Positions 36,692 to 45,627 of a DNA stretch of 64,000 bases are shown piece after piece. The DNA is from Sciscionella sediminilitoris (GTDB lineage Bacteria; Actinomycetota; Actinomycetes; Mycobacteriales; Pseudonocardiaceae). The notes below the pieces were generated by a model. It searched no databases, had not been told where the DNA came from, and saw only the letters and a list, made by a program, of their open reading frames with translations. The stretch covers positions 1-64,000 of the forward strand of contig NZ_JALM01000016.1 in assembly GCF_000737195.2 (NCBI RefSeq). Reading direction: 5' to 3'. The first letter of the stretch is position 1; each line of letters starts with the position of its first letter. The translations under genes and the position numbers were made by a program.

Positions 36692-37957
36692 ATGAGCACC
36701 TTCAACGCGCCGAAAGGGATTCCCGAGTACTTCCCGCCGTCCTCGGCCGGGTTTCTCGCGGTCCGGGACGCACTGACCGACTCCGCCCGCCGCGCCGGAT
36801 ACGGCTACATCGAGCTGCCGATCTTCGAGGACACCGCGCTGTTCGCCCGCGGCGTCGGCGAATCCACCGATGTCGTGACCAAGGAGATGTACACCTTCGA
36901 CGATCGCGGCGGCCGTTCGGTCACGCTGCGCCCCGAGGGCACGGCCGGGGTCATCCGGTCGGTGATCGAACACGGGCTCGACCGCGGTCAACTGCCGGTG
37001 AAGCTGTATTACACGGGCCCGTTCTTCCGTTACGAGCGCCCACAGGCCGGGCGGTACCGGCAGCTGCAGCAGGTCGGCATCGAGGCCATCGGGGTCGATG
37101 ACCCGGCTCTCGACGCCGAGGTCATCGCGGTGGCCGACCAGGGATTCCGCTCGCTCGGGCTCACCGGCTACCGGGTGGAGCTCACCTCGCTCGGCGACCA
37201 GGACTGCCGTCCTGCCTACCGGGCCAAGCTGCAGGAGTTCCTTTCGGCGCTGCCGCTCGACGAGCAGACCCGGCACCGCGCGGAGATCAACCCGCTGCGG
37301 GTGCTCGACGACAAGCGTGCCGAAGTGCGCGCGCTGGTCGAGGACGCCCCGCTGATGGTCAATCACCTCTGCGAGCGCTGTGCGCAGCACTACGCGAGTC
37401 TGAAGGCAACCCTCGAGGACCTCGGCGTGAAGTACACCGAGAATCCGCGGATGGTCCGTGGGCTCGACTACTACACCAAGACGACCTTCGAGTTCGTGCA
37501 CGATGGGCTCGGCGCGCAGTCCGGCATCGGTGGCGGCGGACGGTACGACGGGCTGATGGCCGAGCTCGGTGGTCAGGAGCTCGGCGGCATCGGCTTCGGC
37601 CTCGGCGTGGACCGCACCCTGCTCGCCGCCGAGGTGGAGGGGATCCCGATCGGCGAGGCCGCGCGCTGCGAGGTGTACTGCGTACCGATCGGTGCGGCCG
37701 CCAAACGCCGCCTGGCGGCGATCGCGGGTCGGCTGCGCGCTTCGGGCAGGCGCGTCGACCTCGCGTACGGCGACCGCGGTCTCAAAGGCGCGATGAAGGC
37801 AGCGGACCGCTCGGGCGCCCGGCTCGCGCTCGTGCTCGGGGACCGCGATCTCGAATCGGGGACCGCGGCGCTCAAGAACCTCGAGACGGGTGACCAGTCC
37901 ACCGTGAGCCTCGACGCCGCCGTCGAGGAGGTTCTGCGAGTCCTGAATGACGGCTGA
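36692..37957 (+). CDS. hisS: histidyl-tRNA synthetase
   Basis: A 421-residue class II synthetase. N-terminal PKGIPEYFP, motif 2 ([19 protein letters not shown]) and the histidine-specific regions [12 protein letters not shown] and GGGGRYDGL are present, followed by the anticodon-binding domain. Length is normal. ATG at 36692 gives the family N-terminus. The last 11 bases overlap the next gene. Confidence 0.97.
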   Translation: MSTFNAPKGIPEYFPPSSAGFLAVRDALTDSARRAGYGYIELPIFEDTALFARGVGESTDVVTKEMYTFDDRGGRSVTLRPEGTAGVIRSVIEHGLDRGQLPVKLYYTGPFFRYERPQAGRYRQLQQVGIEAIGVDDPALDAEVIAVADQGFRSLGLTGYRVELTSLGDQDCRPAYRAKLQEFLSALPLDEQTRHRAEINPLRVLDDKRAEVRALVEDAPLMVNHLCERCAQHYASLKATLEDLGVKYTENPRMVRGLDYYTKTTFEFVHDGLGAQSGIGGGGRYDGLMAELGGQELGGIGFGLGVDRTLLAAEVEGIPIGEAARCEVYCVPIGAAAKRRLAAIAGRLRASGRRVDLAYGDRGLKGAMKAADRSGARLALVLGDRDLESGTAALKNLETGDQSTVSLDAAVEEVLRVLNDG

Positions 37958-38600
37958 ACAGCCGGGGGAGCGGTCCGAGCGGGTTCCCCTGGATCTCGCG
38001 AGCGAGGCGGTCGCCAAGCGCACCGGCCTGTACGTGGTCATCGGCGGTGTCGTGTTCGCCGCGGCGCTCGGCGGGGTGCTCGGCCTGGCCTTCGGGCGGC
38101 TCACCGGCCTGATCGTGGCCGTCGTGGTCGGTGTTCCCCTGATCCTCATGGGCCTCGCGGAACGCCGCAAGCGCATCTGGCTGGAGGGCACCACCATCCG
38201 CCAGCGTGGTTTCCGGGTCCGCGGGGTCGATCTGATGCGGGTCGGCCGGATGGAGATCCTGGTCGCCGATCTGCGCGGGAAACGCACCGTCGGTATCACC
38301 GTGGCGGGCCCGCCGGGGAACAAGGCGATCAACGTCGCGCTGGCCGCCTATTCGGGGCCCGCCGGCGCCGAACTCGGCATCCTCGCCCTTCGCCGTCTCG
38401 CGGATGTGTTCGCGAACGCCGAGCACAGCTCCGGTCTGGTGTACTCACAGCTGCTGGTCGCGCAGCTGCGCGCGGAGGCACGGGGCGCGGGTGCATCCGA
38501 ACGGCCGTTGCATCAGCTGGCCATGATGTCCGGTGGCGGCGTGCGTCCCCGGCGTATCGACACCAAGGTCCTGGTGCGCTTCGTGGCCGAGCTCGGCTGA
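37947..38600 (+). CDS. two-helix membrane protein of unknown function
   Basis: A 217-residue protein with two adjacent hydrophobic helices at about residues 28-75 ([20 protein letters not shown] and [16 protein letters not shown]) followed by a soluble C-terminal part resembling a PH-like beta-rich domain ([20 protein letters not shown]). I do not recognise a named family. It overlaps hisS by 11 bases, so it is co-translated with it; such coupling is probably incidental to function. Confidence 0.7.
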   Translation: MTAEQPGERSERVPLDLASEAVAKRTGLYVVIGGVVFAAALGGVLGLAFGRLTGLIVAVVVGVPLILMGLAERRKRIWLEGTTIRQRGFRVRGVDLMRVGRMEILVADLRGKRTVGITVAGPPGNKAINVALAAYSGPAGAELGILALRRLADVFANAEHSSGLVYSQLLVAQLRAEARGAGASERPLHQLAMMSGGGVRPRRIDTKVLVRFVAELG

Positions 38601-38620
38601 GGTTCGTGCGGGGGACCCGA

Positions 38621-39163
38621 TCAGCGCGAATTCGGCCGGCTCACCGCGTGCTGCTCACCGGCCACTCGGCGCGTCGGCTGGTCCGCTGTGGTGCGCAGGG
38701 ACTCGGTGAGCGCCCGCATCGAGCCGATCGCGTCCCGCAGCTGCCGCTCGGTGTGCTCGAGACGTTCGGTCGCCTCCCGCTCCGAGCCGGATGCCTCGAG
38801 CCGCCGGTGCACCGCTTCCAGCTGATGGCCGATCTCGGGCAGCTCCTCGGCGAGGAACAGGCCGAGCTTTTCCAACCGGTCCAGGGTCGCGCGCAGTCTC
38901 GTCAGCTCACGCAGGTGTGTCTCGGTGGAGCCGATCCGCTCGAGTGAGCCGGCGATCCTGGGCAGTGCGCGGGCCGCACCGAGCACCGTGGTCGCCGTCG
39001 ACCAGGTCGCGCGGGCCATGGCGAACGGGTTCAGCAGGGTACTCAGCCGGGGCGGAGACCAGGATTGCGCTGAAGGCGAGCGCCGTCCCGGAGACGAGCT
39101 TCCGTTCGTGCTCGCGTTCGTCGCGGTTCCGGGTGCCGTCCGGTTCGTCGATGCGGTCGCCAT
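38621..39163 (-). CDS. hypothetical coiled-coil protein
   Basis: A 180-residue protein with a low-complexity Ser/Thr/Ala/Asn-rich N-terminus (about 40 residues), an amphipathic segment (LSTLLNPFAMARATWSTATT) and a heptad-like helix of about 75 residues rich in Leu, Arg and Glu. A good AAGGAG site precedes the ATG, supporting a real gene. No catalytic motif is seen. It converges on the two-helix membrane protein gene (20-bp gap) and is divergent from the radical SAM gene. Confidence 0.65.
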   Translation of the reverse strand: MATASTNRTAPGTATNASTNGSSSPGRRSPSAQSWSPPRLSTLLNPFAMARATWSTATTVLGAARALPRIAGSLERIGSTETHLRELTRLRATLDRLEKLGLFLAEELPEIGHQLEAVHRRLEASGSEREATERLEHTERQLRDAIGSMRALTESLRTTADQPTRRVAGEQHAVSRPNSR

Positions 39164-39310
39164 CGGTACGGGCTCCTTCTGCTCGCCCCCGATCGGGGCC
39201 CACCTTACGGCGCTCGCGCGCGGGTAGAACCCCCTCTCGGCGATCGGGGACCGCGTACTTCCGCCGGGTGATCCGCGGGCTTACCCAAAGTCGCAGTTCT
39301 TGCAAAGTCT

Positions 39311-39326
39311 TCGAACATGTGTTCGA
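39311..39326. promoter_or_regulatory. perfect LexA (SOS) box upstream of the radical SAM gene
   Basis: TCGAAC-ATGT-GTTCGA matches the actinobacterial LexA consensus at every fixed position, 11 bases before the radical SAM start. TTGCAA upstream (39300-39305) is a possible -35, so LexA would occupy the spacer of the promoter. A 12-bp palindrome GACTCTAGAGTC (39325-39336) follows and abuts the ATG. Confidence 0.92.
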
Positions 39327-39336
39327 CTCTAGAGTC

Positions 39337-40374
39337 ATGAGGTGGTCCAGTCAAGCGGCAGCAGTCGAGCAGCCGACCCTGCACGGTATGCCCGGTTTTC
39401 GGCGGACCGTGCGGATCCCGGAGTTCGACGGCATCACCTTTCACGAGGTGCACGCGCGCACGGTGCTGAACAGCGTCCGAGGGCAGGGCATGCTCCCGTT
39501 CCGGTGGACCGTGAACCCGTACCGGGGCTGCAGTCATGGCTGCACCTACTGCTTCGCCCGCCGCACGCACGAGTACCTCGAATTCGATTCGGGGGCCGAC
39601 TTCGACACTCAAGTGGTGGTCAAGGTGAACGCCGTGGAAGTGCTGCGCGGTCAGCTGCGTTCGGGCCTGCGCACCGGCCGCTGGCGGCGGGAACACGTCG
39701 CGATGGGCACCAATACGGATCCCTATCAGCGGGCCGAGGGACGGTATCGGCTCATGCCGGGGATCATCTCCGCCCTGGCCGAGAGCGGCACGCCGTTGTC
39801 GATCCTGACCAAGGGAACGGTCCTGACCAGGGATCTCCCGTTGCTGGCCGAGGCGGCGGGCACGGTGGAGGTCGGGCTTTCGGTCTCGATCGCCCTCCTC
39901 GACCGGGAAACCCAGCGGCACCTGGAGCCCGGTACCCCGAGCCCGGCAGCCCGGCTTCGGCTCGTGCGCAACATCCGGGACGCCGGGCTGTCCTGTGGTG
40001 TGCTCGTGGCTCCGGTGCTTCCCCTGCTCACCGACTCCACGGAGCGGCTCGACGCGATACTCGGCGCGGTCGCCGAGGCGGGAGCCACGAGCGCGACGGT
40101 GTTCCCGCTGCACCTGCGGCCGGGTTCGCGGGAATGGTTCGCCCGCTGGCTCGCCGAACATCACCCAGGGCTGGTCGAGCCGTACCGTGAGCTGTACCGC
40201 GCGGGCAGTTATGTCACCGCCCGGTACCGGCAGCAGCTGCGGGACCGGGTACGCCCGCTGCTGGCGAAGCACGGATTCGACCGGGAGAGCGCGCCCCGAT
40301 GGCCGGAGAAGGGTGAGCTCCCGGACGGCGGAGCGGCCCTGCGGCCGGAACGCGAACAACTGCGGCTGTTGTGA
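39337..40374 (+). CDS. Rv2578c-type radical SAM protein, SOS-regulated
   Basis: A 345-residue radical SAM enzyme. The [4Fe-4S] cluster motif is GCSHGCTYCFARRTHEYLE (CxxxCxxC) at about residues 62-80, and the segment VAMGTNTDPYQRAEGRYRLM resembles the spore-photoproduct-lyase/Rv2578c branch. I start at the ATG at 39337; a longer frame runs antisense to the coiled-coil gene. The perfect LexA box implies a DNA-damage role; the actual substrate is unknown. Confidence 0.88.
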   Translation: MRWSSQAAAVEQPTLHGMPGFRRTVRIPEFDGITFHEVHARTVLNSVRGQGMLPFRWTVNPYRGCSHGCTYCFARRTHEYLEFDSGADFDTQVVVKVNAVEVLRGQLRSGLRTGRWRREHVAMGTNTDPYQRAEGRYRLMPGIISALAESGTPLSILTKGTVLTRDLPLLAEAAGTVEVGLSVSIALLDRETQRHLEPGTPSPAARLRLVRNIRDAGLSCGVLVAPVLPLLTDSTERLDAILGAVAEAGATSATVFPLHLRPGSREWFARWLAEHHPGLVEPYRELYRAGSYVTARYRQQLRDRVRPLLAKHGFDRESAPRWPEKGELPDGGAALRPEREQLRLL

Positions 40375-40389
40375 GGACCCGTCCGCGTA

Positions 40390-40436
40390 AACCTGGTTGA
40401 GCAGCGAAGGGGTGGGTTGGTTAACCTGACCAGGTT
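40390..40436 (+). promoter_or_regulatory. inverted repeat in the aspS leader
   Basis: AACCTGGT (40390-40397) and ACCAGGTT (40429-40436) are perfect inverted repeats 31 bases apart, with GGTTAACC nested before the second arm. They lie in the 132-bp region between the radical SAM stop and aspS. They could form an mRNA stem or bind a regulator; nothing identifies a T-box or known riboswitch. Confidence 0.35.
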
Positions 40437-40506
40437 CCATCGTCGGGGGTCGTCGTGGCCGGTCGTCGGCGTCGCAAGAGCAAACGAACAGGAGAGCAGC
40501 ACCGTG

Positions 40507-42309
40507 ATGCGCACCCATGAGGCAGGGACGCTCCGCGCCGAACAGGCAGGGCAGTCCGTCACCCTGAGCGGCTGGGTGGCCCGCAGGCGCGATCACGGCG
40601 GTGTCATCTTCATCGATCTGCGCGATGCGAGCGGCGTGGCCCAGGTGGTTTTCCGCGAGGGTGAGATGGCCGAGCGCGCGCACCGGTTGCGTGCCGAGTT
40701 CTGCGTGCGGGTGCGCGGCGAGATCGCGGTGCGCCCGGAAGGCAACGAGAATCCGGAGATCCCCACCGGAGCGATCGAGGTCACCGCGGACGAACTCGAG
40801 GTGCTGAGCGAATCGGCCGTGCTCCCGTTCCCCCTCGACGAGCATGTGGACGTGGGCGAGGAGGCGCGGCTGCGGTACCGCTACCTCGACCTGCGCCGTG
40901 AGCGCCCCTCCCGGGCGATGCGGCTGCGCAGCGAGACGAATCGGATCGCCAGGCAGGTGTTGCACGACAACGGGTTCATCGAGGTCGAGACCCCGACCAT
41001 GACCCGATCCACCCCGGAAGGCGCGCGCGATTTCCTGATTCCGGCGCGACTGCGGCCGGGTTCCTGGTACGCGCTCCCGCAGTCTCCGCAGCTGTTCAAA
41101 CAGCTCCTGATGGTCGCGGGAATGGAGCGGTACTACCAGATCGCGCGCTGCTACCGGGACGAGGACTTCCGTGCGGACCGGCAGCCGGAGTTCACCCAGC
41201 TCGACATCGAGATGAGCTTCGTGGACGCCGAGGACGTGATCGAACTGTCCGAGAAGGTGGTCTCCGCGCTGTGGCAGGAGCTGCTCGGGGTGACCCTGCC
41301 GAGCCCGCTGCCCAGGATCACCTACGCGGACGCGATGAACCGGTACGGCTCGGACAAGCCGGATCTGCGGTTCGGCACCGAGCTCACCGAGCTCACCGAA
41401 TACTTCGCCGAGACCCCGTTCCGGGTGTTCCAGGCGCCCTACGTCGGGTGCGTGGTCATGCCCGGTGGCGCCGACCAGCCGCGCAGGCAGCTCGATGCCT
41501 GGCAGGACTGGGCCAAGCAGCGTGGGCACAAGGGCCTGGCCTATGTGCTCGTGGGCGAGGACGGCAGCCTCGGCGGACCGGTCGCGAAGAACCTCTCCGA
41601 CTCCGAACGGGACGGGCTGGCGAAGGCCGCCGGGGCGAATCCGGGTGACTGCGTGTTCTTCGCGGCCGGTGACCCGGACGCGGCTCGTGGCCTGCTCGGC
41701 GCGGCGCGGCTGGAGATCGGCAAGCGCTGCGGCCTGATCGATGAGGACGCCTGGTCGCTGGCCTGGGTGGTGGACTTCCCGATGTTCGAGTCGATCGAAG
41801 AGGCCAACGCGGCCGGGGATGTCGCCGTGGGCAGTGGCCAGTGGACCGCGAAGCACCACCCGTTCACCGCGCCCGCTCCGGATTATGTGGACAGCTTCGA
41901 CACCGATCCGGGTAGCGCGCTGGCGTCCGCGTACGACCTGGTCTGCAACGGCAACGAACTCGGCGGCGGCTCGATCCGTATCCACCGCCAGGACGTGCAG
42001 CAGCGGGTGTTCGACATTCTCGGCGTCTCGGCCGAGGACAGCAGGGAGAAGTTCGGCTTCCTGCTCGACGCGCTGTCCTTCGGTGCTCCGCCGCACGGTG
42101 GCGTCGCGTTCGGCTGGGACCGGCTCGCGATGCTGCTCGCTGGTGAGTCCTCACTGCGTGAGGTGATCGCCTTCCCGAAGTCCGGCGGCGGCTACGACCC
42201 GCTCACCGGGGCACCGGCTCCGATCACGGCCGCGCAGCGCAAGGAGGCCGGGGTGGACGCCAAACCACGCAAGGAAGGTGCCGAAGGCACCGGATCGAAT
42301 CAGGGCTGA
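40507..42309 (+). CDS. aspS: aspartyl-tRNA synthetase
   Basis: A 600-residue bacterial-type class II AspRS with N-terminal OB fold ([20 protein letters not shown]), [14 protein letters not shown], motif 2 region [20 protein letters not shown], a GAD insertion domain and motif 3 ([12 protein letters not shown]). ATG at 40507 is preferred over the adjacent GTG at 40504; AGGAGAG lies upstream. As in many actinobacteria it may be non-discriminating, also charging tRNA-Asn, but sequence alone does not prove this. Confidence 0.97.
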   Translation: MRTHEAGTLRAEQAGQSVTLSGWVARRRDHGGVIFIDLRDASGVAQVVFREGEMAERAHRLRAEFCVRVRGEIAVRPEGNENPEIPTGAIEVTADELEVLSESAVLPFPLDEHVDVGEEARLRYRYLDLRRERPSRAMRLRSETNRIARQVLHDNGFIEVETPTMTRSTPEGARDFLIPARLRPGSWYALPQSPQLFKQLLMVAGMERYYQIARCYRDEDFRADRQPEFTQLDIEMSFVDAEDVIELSEKVVSALWQELLGVTLPSPLPRITYADAMNRYGSDKPDLRFGTELTELTEYFAETPFRVFQAPYVGCVVMPGGADQPRRQLDAWQDWAKQRGHKGLAYVLVGEDGSLGGPVAKNLSDSERDGLAKAAGANPGDCVFFAAGDPDAARGLLGAARLEIGKRCGLIDEDAWSLAWVVDFPMFESIEEANAAGDVAVGSGQWTAKHHPFTAPAPDYVDSFDTDPGSALASAYDLVCNGNELGGGSIRIHRQDVQQRVFDILGVSAEDSREKFGFLLDALSFGAPPHGGVAFGWDRLAMLLAGESSLREVIAFPKSGGGYDPLTGAPAPITAAQRKEAGVDAKPRKEGAEGTGSNQG

Positions 42310-42315
42310 GCGCTC

Positions 42316-43251
42316 GTGCTGCACCTGCGGGTGGTCTGCCCGCGAGAACACTCCGACGAGGTCGTCCGGTTGCTCGACGGTCACGCCGGTGTAGCACACC
42401 TCGTCCGGCTTCCCGATGCGGTGCTGCGGCCCGCCGGTGATCTCATCGAGGCCGACGTGGCCCGGGAATCGGCCGACGACGTCCTGGCGCTGCTCTGCGA
42501 TCTCGGTGTCGACCACAGCGGCGGCATCACCCTGGAGAACATCGACACCGCGATGTCCGATGCCGCCGACGCGGCCGAGGAGCGCGCACCGGGGGAGGGT
42601 GCGGACGCGGTGGTCTGGGAGGAACTGATCTCCCGGACCGGCGAGGAGTCCAGGCTCACCGCGACCTACGTGGCGTTCGTGACGCTCGCCTGCATGCTGG
42701 CCGCGGTCGGTGTCGTGACCGATTCACCGGTGACCATCGTCGGCGCCATGGTCGTGGGGCCGGAGTTCGGCCCGCTGGCCGCGATCGCGGTCGGCCTCGT
42801 CGGCAAACGCTGGGATCTCGTGCGCAGGGCGCTGCTCGCCCTCGTCGCGGGTTTCGCGTTCGCGATGGCGGTGACCGGTGTCTGTGCCTGGCTCGGTGAA
42901 CGGTTCGGCCTGTTCACCATCGAGAAGGTCATGCACGCCGCCCAGGTCGATTTCATCTACCGGGTCGGCCCGTTCTCGCTGATCGTGGCACTGCTCGCGG
43001 GCGCGGCCGGGATGCTCTCGATGACCTCGGCCAAGTCGGCGGCGCTTGTCGGCGTGTTCATCTCGGTGACCACGATTCCGGCCGTCGGCTATGCCGTGAT
43101 CGCGGCGGTGACCGGGCAATGGGGCCGGTTCGGCGGCTCGCTCGGCCAGCTCGCGGTCAATCTCCTCGGCATCGTGGTGGCCGCGACCGCGGTGCTCTTG
43201 CTGCGGAAACGACGGCGCGCGGCCATGACGAGACCGCTGAGCAAGGGTTAA
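42316..43251 (+). CDS. DUF389 family membrane protein
   Basis: A 311-residue protein with a soluble N-terminal domain of about 115 residues and six or so transmembrane helices. The DUF389 hallmark TDSPVTIVGAMVVGPEFGPL is present. Function is uncharacterised; a transport or signalling role is only a guess. GTG start six bases after aspS, so it probably shares its transcript. Confidence 0.85.
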   Translation: MLHLRVVCPREHSDEVVRLLDGHAGVAHLVRLPDAVLRPAGDLIEADVARESADDVLALLCDLGVDHSGGITLENIDTAMSDAADAAEERAPGEGADAVVWEELISRTGEESRLTATYVAFVTLACMLAAVGVVTDSPVTIVGAMVVGPEFGPLAAIAVGLVGKRWDLVRRALLALVAGFAFAMAVTGVCAWLGERFGLFTIEKVMHAAQVDFIYRVGPFSLIVALLAGAAGMLSMTSAKSAALVGVFISVTTIPAVGYAVIAAVTGQWGRFGGSLGQLAVNLLGIVVAATAVLLLRKRRRAAMTRPLSKG

Positions 43252-43360
43252 GAGTATGGCGGTCACTTGTGCGGCGCGAGTAGGCTCGAGTACGGCTGAA
43301 TTCATGGGTGCAAAGAGGGAAACCGTTGCCGGGCAACGGATTTGCCAGGTCAGGGGCTGA

Positions 43361-44569
43361 ATGGGCGCGCGAGCCGATGTTGCGAGCACGGGCGGGAACA
43401 CCGTCCGTTCCGGCGAGCGAGCCCTCGAGCTCGCCGTCACCGCGGCGCAGAATGTGCTTTCCGGGCGGTTCGGTGCCGCCGTGCGTCTTGCCGAACCCGA
43501 GGACCTCGGCGGCAGTGAACGGTCCACCGTACTGCGGGCTAAGGTCGCGGAGACACCGTTCACCCTGCCCAAGACGTTGGTGGTGAAGCACTACGGTCCG
43601 AGCGCGGGCGCGACGGCAGCGGAATCCTTCGCCAGGGAGGCGGTGAGCTACCAGCTGTTCACCGCGCTCTCCGAGGACGAGCGGATGTGCCCGGAACTGT
43701 TCGCACACGACGCGGGGGAGCGGGTGCTGGTGCTCGAGGATCTCGGGCACGCGCCGACGCTGGCGGACAAACTGCTCGGCAGGGACGCGACGGCTGCCGA
43801 GCGTTCCCTGCTCACCCTCGCCCGCTCGCTCGGCAGGTTGCACGCCACCACGGCGGGCCGCGAGGCGGACTTCGACGCCCTGGTGCGCCGGATCGGAACC
43901 GACTGCGGGCCGGATCCGCTCGCCCGGCAGTGGCAGCGGGCCGTCCGCGAGCTGCCGGAGGTCTTCACCGAGGCACTGGGCATCGATCTGCCGCAGGCAG
44001 GCACCACCGTGCCCGAACAGGTGGCCTGGCTGCTCGAGGGATCCAAGCATCGCGCGTTCAGCCCGGACGATCTGTGCCCGGACAACAACATGATCACCAG
44101 CAAGGGCGCCCGGTTTCTGGACTTCGAGGGCGGCCGGGTGCGGGAAGTGCTGCTCGACGCGGCCTACCTGCGCGTCCCCTTCCCCTCCTGCTGGTGCGCC
44201 TTCGACCTGCCGCGCGGGATGAGTGAGGCAATGCTCGCGGCCTGGCGGGCCGAGGTGACCGGGATGTGGCCGGAGTTCGCCGACGACGAGGTGCTGGAGC
44301 CGCAGCTGCTCGACGCTCAGCTGTTCTGGGTACAGCTGTCCACGTGGTGGTTCCTGCCGCGCGGCGCGGAGCGCAACGCCCGGATCGACGAGCATCTGCC
44401 CTCGCCGAAGCGGGCGGCTGCCCTGTACGCACGGTGGCAACGGCTGGCCGAGGACGCGGAGCGTCTCGAGCGCTACTGGCTGTACGACTACGCATCGGCA
44501 GTGGTCGATGGGCTCGCCGCCCGCTTCGAGGGCGAATTGACACTGGCGTCCTATCCGGCTTTTCGATAA
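43361..44569 (+). CDS. aminoglycoside-phosphotransferase/kinase-like protein
   Basis: A 402-residue protein with the protein-kinase-like APH fold: LVVKHYGPS (ATP-binding lysine region), VLVLEDLGHAPTLAD (hinge) and the catalytic loop SPDDLCPDNNMIT followed by FLDFEGG for the metal-binding aspartate. The usual HGDLHPGN is altered (the His-Gly before Asp are absent), yet Asp and Asn are kept, so activity is plausible. Substrate is unknown; antibiotic resistance should not be assumed. Only weak ribosome-site sequence precedes the ATG. Confidence 0.7.
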   Translation: MGARADVASTGGNTVRSGERALELAVTAAQNVLSGRFGAAVRLAEPEDLGGSERSTVLRAKVAETPFTLPKTLVVKHYGPSAGATAAESFAREAVSYQLFTALSEDERMCPELFAHDAGERVLVLEDLGHAPTLADKLLGRDATAAERSLLTLARSLGRLHATTAGREADFDALVRRIGTDCGPDPLARQWQRAVRELPEVFTEALGIDLPQAGTTVPEQVAWLLEGSKHRAFSPDDLCPDNNMITSKGARFLDFEGGRVREVLLDAAYLRVPFPSCWCAFDLPRGMSEAMLAAWRAEVTGMWPEFADDEVLEPQLLDAQLFWVQLSTWWFLPRGAERNARIDEHLPSPKRAAALYARWQRLAEDAERLERYWLYDYASAVVDGLAARFEGELTLASYPAFR

Positions 44570-45587
44570 GGCCGACATCTACCGTGCGTAGTATTGACGG
44601 TTGACAGAACTCCGGCCGGTTCGTGGGACTCCGAACTGTGCGCTCTGCATGTTGCCAACCATGGATAGTCGGCAACACCGTTTCCCCGGCGCGTAGTCGG
44701 GCCGAAACGGCGGAGCTTTTTCGTATTGCCGAACCCGATGGTGGGCGCGCCGAGGCGGCGCCGGGTCAACTCGATTGAACAATTGTGCCACGCCGGTGAG
44801 TTGGGAAAACCGGATCCAGCCGCCGAGGAAAGGAGTTGCCGAAGGCTGAAAAAAGATTCGGAGGAGTCCGTATTATTGCGGGTATATTGATCCGGAGACA
44901 GCCCTGAAATTCTCGTAACACCAATTCGTTTTACCGCCGTGATCGCGGCGTCGAAGATCCTTTTGTGGCGCAATGGATGCCCATGCTAATTCTCTGGCGA
45001 ACTCGATGCCTCAGTGGGAAAATTCTGACTTGAGGGCATGGCGTGTCACTCAATAGGGGGCAATGCGCTCGCAGCGTGTGTTTGGGTACACCTGATCGGA
45101 TGATGGGCCGCATTCACACGGTTCAGTGCAGCTCGTAAGCCGTACTGGCGGTGCTTCGCCGTGAGGGTGACAGCATCCGGGGGTTGAGCTGGCGGACGGT
45201 AACCGCAGGGACACGGTATTCACCGGAATAGGTCACGCGAATGGGTGAAATACCGACCACCTTGCGGTGCTGTCCCGAAAGGCAATTCTGCATCGCATAT
45301 GGTGCTGTAGCGAAGTTTACGAGGCTGTTATGGTGAACGCCCCCTGGCGCGGTTGATGGAAAGAATGGTGCTGGCTTGCGGGTTCATGTTCAAGTTCGGA
45401 GCGCTCGCGGCCGATATCGGATAGCAGAACACAGTTGCGGGTCCGTTCGTCCTCGTGCGGACGGGTGCGCAACAGCGACCGACCGCCATGGCATGGACAG
45501 GAGGCTGCCGATGACCTTCGGGGTACCCGGCAACGAACGGGGCCGGTGCACCGTACGGGGCTTTCGGTTTCCGGAGGTAGAACCGGC
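44570..45587. other. about 1 kb gene-free, AT-richer region upstream of the conservon
   Basis: No convincing coding sequence occurs here. GC falls locally to about 47% (for example 44881-44940) against about 70% for its surroundings. Contents seen: inverted repeat TGTTGCC/GGCAACA (44650-44656 and 44671-44677), short T-run after GCCGAAACGGC (about 44700-44721) that could weakly end the upstream transcript, AT-rich hexamers TATTAT and TATATT near 44870-44890, and a multi-stem structure at 45207-45276. It may be a long 5' leader, an uncharacterised RNA locus or a decayed insertion. Confidence 0.6.
45207..45276 (+). ncRNA. candidate structured leader RNA of the conservon
   Basis: An outer pairing AGGGACA/TGTCCC-type (about 45208-45213 with 45271-45276) encloses a hairpin of 10 bp with one bulge (GGTATTCACC at 45215-45224 with GGTGAAATACC-type sequence at 45243-45254) and a small hairpin CACC-TTGC-GGTG (45258-45269). 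The three nested or adjacent stems form a plausible three-way junction about 310 bases upstream of cvnA. I could not match it to a known riboswitch; covariation evidence is absent. Confidence 0.35.
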
Positions 45588-45627
45588 GTGGCAGACGGAT
45601 CGGCGCGATCGGAGCGAGCGCGCGTGA
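45511..45627 (+). CDS. possible 38-residue upstream ORF overlapping cvnA
   Basis: An ATG at 45511 has a strong ribosome site (GGAGG, eight bases upstream) and opens a 38-codon frame ending at TGA 45625-45627, past the chosen cvnA start at 45588 in another frame. The peptide (MTFGVPGNERGRC...) is charged and Arg-rich with no recognised family. It could be a leader peptide that couples translation to cvnA, or a spurious frame. Confidence 0.3.
   Translation: MTFGVPGNERGRCTVRGFRFPEVEPAWQTDRRDRSERA

Noticed and set aside
39205-42096. A 963-codon minus-strand open frame antisense to the radical SAM and aspS genes
   Set aside because: Shadow frame of high-GC coding sequence; the plus strand encodes well-conserved enzymes.
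43361-44569. Calling the kinase-like gene an aminoglycoside resistance determinant
   Set aside because: The catalytic loop is non-canonical and the context is housekeeping; fold similarity alone does not support resistance.
44551-44973. A 140-codon minus-strand open frame in the gene-free region
   Set aside because: Amino-acid composition is unlike real neighbours, there is no ribosome site or recognisable domain, and it overlaps the end of the kinase-like gene.
45121-45320. Possible ydaO (c-di-AMP) riboswitch before cvnA
   Set aside because: The conserved ydaO sequence blocks are not present; only generic stems are visible, so I list it as an unclassified candidate structure.
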